From the NCBI GenBank assembly GCA_023446675.1, contig JAEXPO010000390.1:1-10134 (forward strand): DNA of 10,134 bases. Reading direction: 5' to 3'. Under the pieces are notes generated by a model that made no database searches, was not told the origin of the DNA, and worked only from the letters and a program-made list of their open reading frames with translations. The DNA is from Bacillota bacterium (GTDB lineage Bacteria > Bacillota > Clostridia > DSM-8532). This document shows, in pieces, positions 6,323 to 10,134 of the stretch; positions within the stretch are counted from its first letter, which is position 1, and every line of letters starts with the position of its first letter. The translations under genes were made by a program, and so were the position numbers.

Positions 6323-7369
6323 ATGAAGAATAAGTTGAACAACACAAATACAATCTATCTTGTTACCGGCGTCGCCGGAAACCTTGGAAGCAGTGTGGCG
6401 GCTAAACTGCTTACGGAAAAGAAAAGGGTCCGGGGCCTTGTTTTAAAGGGAGATTCGGCGGCTTCCCGCGTGCCCGCGGAAGTGGAAATATGTACCGGCG
6501 ACGTAACGGATACCCGGAGTATCGAGGCCTTTTTTAAAGCGGAGGAGAGTACCGAGCTTATTGTTATCCACTGCGCGGCTATCGTTACCGTCAATCCGGA
6601 TTTCAGCCAGAAGGTATATGACGTTAATGTAAACGGCACAAAAAATATACTTAACGCCTGTATCGCCCATAAAGCAAAAAAGCTGGTATATGTCAGCTCC
6701 ATCAGTGCCATTCCCGAATTGCCCCTCGGCAAAGCCATTACCGAGGTGGACCATTATGATAAGGACGCGGTAGTGGGTTTTTACGGCAAAACGAAAGCCG
6801 AGGCCTCCCAGGCCGTTATGGATGCGGTACACAGCAAGGGGCTGAATGCGTCCATTGTGTTTCCTACCGGAATCTGCGGCCCTGATGATTACGCCTTTGG
6901 TCCGGTGTCCTCGTTTATCATCGACTATTGCGCGGGCAAAATGCCGGTTGGCATGGCCGGAAGCTTCAATGCCGTGGATGTGCGGGATTTGGCCGATGCC
7001 ATCGTAGCCTGCTGCGACAAAGGCCGCAAAGGCGAGGGCTATATACTGGGCAATGAGTGCGTTACCATGCAGGAAATGTTTCACCTGCTCAGTACCCTTA
7101 CAGGTACGAAGGAGGTCACAAGGATTTTACCCGCAGGGGCGGCAAAGCTCCTCGGATTACTGTCGGATCTGGGCGGCAAAATAACAAAAAAGCCAATGCG
7201 CATGACCAGCTTTGCCGTATACAGCCTCATACGCAACAATGTCTTCAACTGCTCCAAGGCTGAGCGGGAGCTGGGCTATAAAACGCGCCCCTTTACCGAG
7301 TCCATCCGGGATACCATCACATGGCTGGAGAACGAGCACAAAATCAGCGCTGCCGGCAAGGCCTCCTGA
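6323..7369 (+). CDS. NAD(P)-dependent extended-SDR reductase/epimerase
   Basis: A 348-residue Rossmann-fold protein of the extended short-chain dehydrogenase/reductase type. The nucleotide-binding motif is TGVAGNLG (15-22). GDVTD (59-63) contacts the adenine in relatives. HCAAIV lies at 83-88, a catalytic serine around YVSSIS (123-128), and the active-site pair YGKTK gives Y154 and K158. The second half (about 180-348) is the substrate-binding region. It resembles dihydroflavonol-reductase and 3-beta-hydroxysteroid-dehydrogenase-like relatives more than sugar-nucleotide epimerases, so a ketone or aldehyde reduction is the first guess. GGAGG at 6312-6316 supports the ATG. It is the first gene after repeat box C and is followed 95 bp later by the radical SAM gene with no terminator between, suggesting one pathway. 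The substrate is not known. Confidence 0.87.
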   Translation: MKNKLNNTNTIYLVTGVAGNLGSSVAAKLLTEKKRVRGLVLKGDSAASRVPAEVEICTGDVTDTRSIEAFFKAEESTELIVIHCAAIVTVNPDFSQKVYDVNVNGTKNILNACIAHKAKKLVYVSSISAIPELPLGKAITEVDHYDKDAVVGFYGKTKAEASQAVMDAVHSKGLNASIVFPTGICGPDDYAFGPVSSFIIDYCAGKMPVGMAGSFNAVDVRDLADAIVACCDKGRKGEGYILGNECVTMQEMFHLLSTLTGTKEVTRILPAGAAKLLGLLSDLGGKITKKPMRMTSFAVYSLIRNNVFNCSKAERELGYKTRPFTESIRDTITWLENEHKISAAGKAS

Positions 7370-7464
7370 TAAAGAATTTCTAAAAAACGAATTCAAGATA
7401 AAGACATCCCCCAGATCCAATCAAATTAAATCAAGTTATAGCTAAAGGAAAGGATAAACATCCC

Positions 7465-8832
7465 ATGAGTATTAAATCAAATCTACAGGCTATAGGCCTG
7501 AGAAAAGCCTATGAGTATATCGACCGCGATCCAGAGAGCAATCTTCCTAAAATTTCAGATTTCTTAAATCATTTTGTACCCTCGGGTATACTTGACGGGC
7601 AGCTTGACGCCATTAAAAGCGTCTTAAGCAATCCGGATAGCAACTGGTATAAATACGTTATGAGCGTTTGGACGGATATTGACAGCGGTATTCGCCAGAA
7701 GATATTCGAAAACTTTGTTATCAATGCCTGCCTTAAGTGGGGGGATGTAAACGAAGATCTTCAGGCAAAGCATAGCTGCAATATTCCATGGGCTATTCTC
7801 ATGGACCCCACCTCTGCCTGCAACCTTAAGTGTACCGGCTGCTGGGCCGCGGAATACGGGAACAGGCTGAATATGACCTATGACGAGCTGGATTCCATTA
7901 TCAGGCAGGCCAATGCGCTTGGCACTTACTTTTTCCTTTACTCCGGCGGCGAACCCCTGGTAAGGAAGGCGGACATCCTTCGTTTGTGCCAAGCACATCC
8001 CGATTGCCAGTTTACGGCGTTTACAAACGGCACGCTTATTGACGAGGCCTTTGCGGACGAGCTGCTGCGGGTTAAAAACTTTATCCCGGCTATCAGTGTC
8101 GAGGGCTTTGAAAACGAAACCGATTTCCGTCGTGGCGGCGGAACCTTTAAAAAGGTGGAAAAGGCCATGGCCATTCTCAAGGCCAGACGTATCCCCTTTG
8201 GAATCTCCTGCTGCTATACCAGCAAAAACTGTGAAAGCATCGGCTCCGAGGACTATTTTGATCAGATGATTGAATGGGGCGCCAAATTCTGCTGGCTCTT
8301 TACATACATGCCGGTGGGTAGCGCCGCCGTGCCGGAGCTTATGGTAAATGCCGAGCAGAGAAAATTCATGTATGAGCAGGTGCGCGGGTTTCGGGAAACA
8401 AAGCCTATTTTTACAATGGATTTCTGGAACGACGGGGAATACCCCAAGGGCTGCATCGCCGGAGGCAGAAATTACTTTCACATTAACGCCAACGGGGATA
8501 TGGAGCCCTGTGCCTTTATTCACTATTCGGATTCCAACATCCGGGAAAAGACCTTGCTTCAAGCTCTGCAATCCCCTCTGTTCATGGCTTATCGCGCAGG
8601 CCAGCCCTTCAATGAAAATCACCTGCGGCCCTGCCCTCTTTTGGATAATCCCGGAGCGCTGGCCCAAATGGTGGAGGCCTCAGGCGCTCATTCCACCGAC
8701 CTTCAAAGCCCTGAGGACGTCCGGATTCTGACTGCCAAATGCCAATCGACTGCGGAAAACTGGGCGGCTGTGGCCGACGAGCTTTGGGAATGCGCAGGCC
8801 ATTGCGTGGGCTGCCGGGCAAAATCCTATTGA
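7465..8832 (+). CDS. Radical SAM enzyme with SPASM-like C-terminal cysteines
   Basis: A 455-residue enzyme. The radical SAM cluster motif CxxxCxxC is C119, C123 and C126 in SACNLKCTGCW. YSGGEPL (159-165) is the SAM-binding motif, and FTNGTLIDE follows at 186-194. A helical N-terminal extension of about 100 residues precedes the core. Further cysteines follow the barrel: C330, C349 (NGDMEPCAF), C390, C426, and a second CxxxCxxC at C443, C447 and C450 near the end. That pattern suggests one or two auxiliary iron-sulfur clusters, as in SPASM/twitch enzymes. Such enzymes often modify peptides, but some act on lipids or sugars. No precursor peptide gene is visible here. The ribosome site AGGAAAGG (7446-7453) lies 11 nt before the ATG, slightly far. 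The gene ends at a strong terminator. Confidence 0.9.
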   Translation: MSIKSNLQAIGLRKAYEYIDRDPESNLPKISDFLNHFVPSGILDGQLDAIKSVLSNPDSNWYKYVMSVWTDIDSGIRQKIFENFVINACLKWGDVNEDLQAKHSCNIPWAILMDPTSACNLKCTGCWAAEYGNRLNMTYDELDSIIRQANALGTYFFLYSGGEPLVRKADILRLCQAHPDCQFTAFTNGTLIDEAFADELLRVKNFIPAISVEGFENETDFRRGGGTFKKVEKAMAILKARRIPFGISCCYTSKNCESIGSEDYFDQMIEWGAKFCWLFTYMPVGSAAVPELMVNAEQRKFMYEQVRGFRETKPIFTMDFWNDGEYPKGCIAGGRNYFHINANGDMEPCAFIHYSDSNIREKTLLQALQSPLFMAYRAGQPFNENHLRPCPLLDNPGALAQMVEASGAHSTDLQSPEDVRILTAKCQSTAENWAAVADELWECAGHCVGCRAKSY

Positions 8833-8848
8833 CAGCTTTCCGGCGTTG

Positions 8849-8900
8849 TGCTACATTCATAACAGTGTTTTGAAACACCGTTATGAATGTAGCATTTTTT
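8849..8900 (+). terminator. Very long intrinsic terminator after the radical SAM gene
   Basis: TGCTACATTCATAAC (8849-8863) pairs perfectly with GTTATGAATGTAGCA (8880-8894). Inside, after one A/C mismatch, GTGTTT (8865-8870) faces AAACAC (8873-8878). TTTTTT follows at 8895-8900. The 15-bp uninterrupted stem is much longer than most intrinsic terminators. There is no A-tract on the left side, so it works in the + direction only. It separates the SDR/radical SAM operon from the TetR gene. Confidence 0.92.
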
Positions 8901-8930
8901 GATTTCACAGCAAAACATCAAAAACAGGAA

Positions 8931-8942
8931 TTATTGCAATAA
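8931..8942. promoter_or_regulatory. Palindrome TTATTGCAATAA upstream of the TetR gene
   Basis: A perfect 12-bp palindrome sits 30 bp before the TetR start codon, in the only space available for that gene's promoter after the terminator. It may be a regulator operator, but no clear -35/-10 pair could be fixed around it, and short AT-rich palindromes can occur by chance. Confidence 0.3.
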
Positions 8943-8972
8943 CAGATAAAGCGTTACCAGAGGCAGGTAGAG

Positions 8973-9599
8973 ATGGCAAAGCAAATTGAAGGTGTCTACG
9001 AAACAGTTCTTGAGTGCGCAAAACAGGAGTTTCTTGAAAAGGGCTTTCAGGAGGCCTCCTTACGCACTATCGCACAAAAAGCGGGAACCAGCACGGGGTC
9101 CATATACACCCGATTTACGGATAAGAAGGGCCTGTTCGAGGCCCTGGTAACCGGTACCGCCGAGGGGCTGAAGTCTATTTATGTATCTGCACAGCAGGAT
9201 TTCAGCGAGCTTCCGGGTACGGAACAAAAGGAACGGGTTAATGATTATTCCGATGATAAGTTTAAGGAGTTTATCGGGTATATTTATGATCATTTTGACG
9301 AGGTCAAATTACTCATTTCCTGTTCGGAGGGAACCGCCTACTCCAACTTTATCCACAGTCTGGTAGAAATTGATGTGGCTTACTCCATGAAATTCGTTGA
9401 AACAGCTTGCAAGGACGCACTTCTTTCAGGCCGTGCCTCTCCCGAGCTTTTACATATTGTTTCCAGCGCTTTTTTATCAGGAGTCTTTGAAATTGTGGCC
9501 CATGACATGAACAGGGAGGCTGCCGATCGGTATATTGACAGGCTCAAAAAGTTTTTTCTCGCAGGCTGGGATACTATTCTGAATCCGGATGCGGAATGA
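8973..9599 (+). CDS. TetR-family transcriptional regulator
   Basis: A 208-residue protein of typical TetR length. The N-terminal DNA-binding domain is clear: VLECAKQEFLEKGFQEASLR, then TIAQKAGTSTGSIYTRFTDK as the helix-turn-helix (about 31-50), then KKGLFEALV. The remainder is the helical ligand-binding and dimer domain, with no recognisable ligand motif. The ribosome site is modest (GAGGCAGG at 8960-8967). It lies 205 bp upstream of an ABC exporter gene on the same strand, and the gap is rich in inverted repeats. It most likely represses that exporter, and perhaps itself, and is released by the exported compound. This is inferred from context; the ligand is unknown. Confidence 0.9.
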   Translation: MAKQIEGVYETVLECAKQEFLEKGFQEASLRTIAQKAGTSTGSIYTRFTDKKGLFEALVTGTAEGLKSIYVSAQQDFSELPGTEQKERVNDYSDDKFKEFIGYIYDHFDEVKLLISCSEGTAYSNFIHSLVEIDVAYSMKFVETACKDALLSGRASPELLHIVSSAFLSGVFEIVAHDMNREAADRYIDRLKKFFLAGWDTILNPDAE

Positions 9600-9640
9600 C
9601 ATGTCCTCTCTAAAGCTTGCTTTGCCCGCAACCCAATTGA

Positions 9641-9670
9641 AAAGAAGCAACGATAAACTTCTTGTTTTTT
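9641..9670 (+). terminator. Weak terminator-like hairpin after the TetR gene
   Basis: AAGAAG (9642-9647) can pair with CTTCTT (9658-9663) around a 10-nt loop, followed by G and TTTTTT (9665-9670). The stem is short and AT-rich, so termination would be partial at best. The same bases carry part of the GATAAAC repeat set, so the signal could be coincidental. Confidence 0.35.
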
Positions 9671-9706
9671 ATTGACGTTTATCAGCGATAAGGTACCAAG
9701 ATAAAC
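9652..9706. promoter_or_regulatory. Candidate operator/promoter of the ABC exporter with four GATAA-type half-sites
   Basis: GATAAAC occurs at 9652-9658 and 9700-9706. Its reverse complement GTTTATC is at 9677-9683, and a near copy, GATAAGG, is at 9687-9693. GTTTATC-AGC-GATAAGG forms an imperfect palindrome of 17 bp, a size that suits a TetR-family dimer. A -35-like TTGACG (9672-9677) abuts it. A matching -10 could not be fixed (TACCAA at 9694-9699 or TAAACT at 9702-9707). Binding by the upstream TetR protein is inferred. Confidence 0.4.
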
Positions 9707-9735
9707 TAAATAAGCCAATGGCTACCAATAAAGCA

Positions 9736-9757
9736 TTGAGGTTCAACTGAACCTCAA
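9736..9757. repeat. Perfect 22-bp inverted repeat in the exporter leader
   Basis: TTGAGGTTCA (9736-9745) and TGAACCTCAA (9748-9757) are exact reverse complements separated by AC. AAAAAA follows on the + strand, so this is not a + strand terminator; the - strand lacks a good T-run as well. It is either a DNA operator or a leader hairpin. The fully symmetrical 10-bp arms make chance unlikely. Confidence 0.6.
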
Positions 9758-9773
9758 AAAATTTACCGTCAAG

Positions 9774-9791
9774 TTAGTTTACTCTAACTAA
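9774..9791. promoter_or_regulatory. Inverted repeat TTAGTT-6-AACTAA just before the exporter ribosome site
   Basis: TTAGTT (9774-9779) and AACTAA (9786-9791) are reverse complements with a 6-bp spacer. In a second register AGTTAG (9772-9777) pairs with CTAACT (9784-9789). It touches the AAGGAGG ribosome site (9791-9797). It may be an operator or a small translation-modulating hairpin. The half-sites recall the GTTAG/CTAAC halves of DtxR-type iron regulator boxes, but the spacer is longer than in that class. Confidence 0.4.
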
Positions 9792-9804
9792 AGGAGGAAA
9801 ATCC

Positions 9805-10134
9805 ATGGACTCATCCACTCCCCTAAGTCCTTTTGCCCGGCTGGTGGATTTCGCTAAACCCCATAAGAGAGGCTATATGGCCTCGGTTATTTTTGCGCTT
9901 CTGGGTGTGGCATCAGGTATGGTCCCTTATTTCGCAGTGGCCCAAATGCTCATTGCTCTTATTCACCGCACCGGAAATTTGCCCTTTTATTTCACGTGGT
10001 GCGGCATTGCGGCAGCCGGCTTTGCCTTGAAGGCCGTCTTAATGAGCGTATCCACCACCTTTTCCCACAAAGCCACCTTTGCCGTCATTTCCCAGCTACG
10101 CCTGCGCATGACCTCCAAGCTTACCCGTGTCCCC
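9805..10134 (+). CDS. ABC exporter (fused membrane and presumed ATPase type), N-terminal part
   Basis: An open frame runs without a stop from the ATG to the window edge, giving 110 residues. AAGGAGG at 9791-9797 supports the start. The N-terminal linker (FARLVDFAKPHKRGYMASVI) leads into TM1 (about 22-46). A short loop follows, then TM2 (about 61-83), and then SQLRLRMTSKLTRVP. That last segment matches the conserved arginine-rich first coupling-helix region of type IV (MsbA/LmrA-like) exporters. The ATP-binding half would lie beyond the window. In Firmicutes such a gene after a TetR regulator is usually the first of a heterodimeric pair that exports drugs or metallophores. The substrate and the partner are not visible. 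Confidence 0.85.
   Translation, partial: MDSSTPLSPFARLVDFAKPHKRGYMASVIFALLGVASGMVPYFAVAQMLIALIHRTGNLPFYFTWCGIAAAGFALKAVLMSVSTTFSHKATFAVISQLRLRMTSKLTRVP

Noticed and set aside
7374..7399. A possible fourth repeat box before the radical SAM gene (ATTTCTAAAAA, then CAAGAT as -10).
   Set aside because: Only one unit resembles the consensus, it is out of register by 2 bp, and the other two units are missing.
7624..8667. A long 347-codon open frame on the - strand.
   Set aside because: It lies wholly inside the radical SAM gene, has no ribosome site or recognisable motif, and is a shadow of the codon bias.
8830..8894. UGA stop of the radical SAM gene followed by a hairpin, as in selenocysteine insertion.
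   Set aside because: The hairpin starts 16 nt after the UGA and ends in a T-tract, and readthrough would add only ten residues; it is a terminator.
8902..8926. Units ATTTCACAGCA and CATCAAAAACA upstream of the TetR gene resemble the shared box.
   Set aside because: They are 14 bp apart instead of 11, the middle unit is absent and no -10 lies 9 bp downstream.

Overview
The window comes from a low-to-moderate GC Gram-positive bacterium, most likely a member of the Clostridia (Lachnospiraceae/Oscillospiraceae-like). This rests on the strong AGGAGG-type ribosome binding sites, the TTG and GTG starts, the tightly packed small operons, and protein families typical of gut or anaerobic Firmicutes. 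No rRNA, tRNA, CRISPR array, insertion sequence or phage gene was seen. All visible genes run on the + strand. At the extreme left edge there is a promoter pointing out of the window on the - strand.

Layout: (1) 1-60, a leftward promoter with a triple 11-bp direct-repeat box. (2) 261-2134, a MarR-type repressor overlapping a 14-TM DHA2-type MFS efflux pump. (3) 2255-3993, an OmpR-family response regulator and its sensor kinase, overlapping by GTGA and closed by a good intrinsic terminator. (4) 4213-6200, a two-TM protein of unknown function translationally coupled (ATGA) to a six-TM methyl-accepting chemotaxis-type signalling protein. (5) 6323-8832, an extended-SDR NAD(P)-dependent reductase/epimerase followed by a radical SAM/SPASM-like enzyme, closed by a very long terminator hairpin. 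(6) 8973 to the right edge, a TetR-family regulator and the start of an ABC exporter, separated by a leader with several inverted repeats.

The main observation is a shared regulatory box. Three copies of one 40-bp block, each holding three 11-bp direct repeats (consensus about NTTCNCAAACA), lie exactly 9 bp upstream of a -10 hexamer that has no recognisable -35. One copy drives the two-TM/MCP operon, one drives the SDR/radical SAM operon, and one drives an unseen leftward gene. An 11-bp period abutting a -35-less promoter is the usual design for activation by OmpR/PhoB-type regulators, and such a regulator is encoded beside them. The inferred picture is a local regulon: a kinase with a very short external loop senses a membrane or envelope cue, and the regulator switches on a membrane signalling pair, a redox/radical enzyme pair and one gene outside the window. 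The substrate of the enzyme pair cannot be read from sequence alone.

The flanking MarR/MFS and TetR/ABC units look like two independent drug or metabolite efflux modules with their own local repressors.
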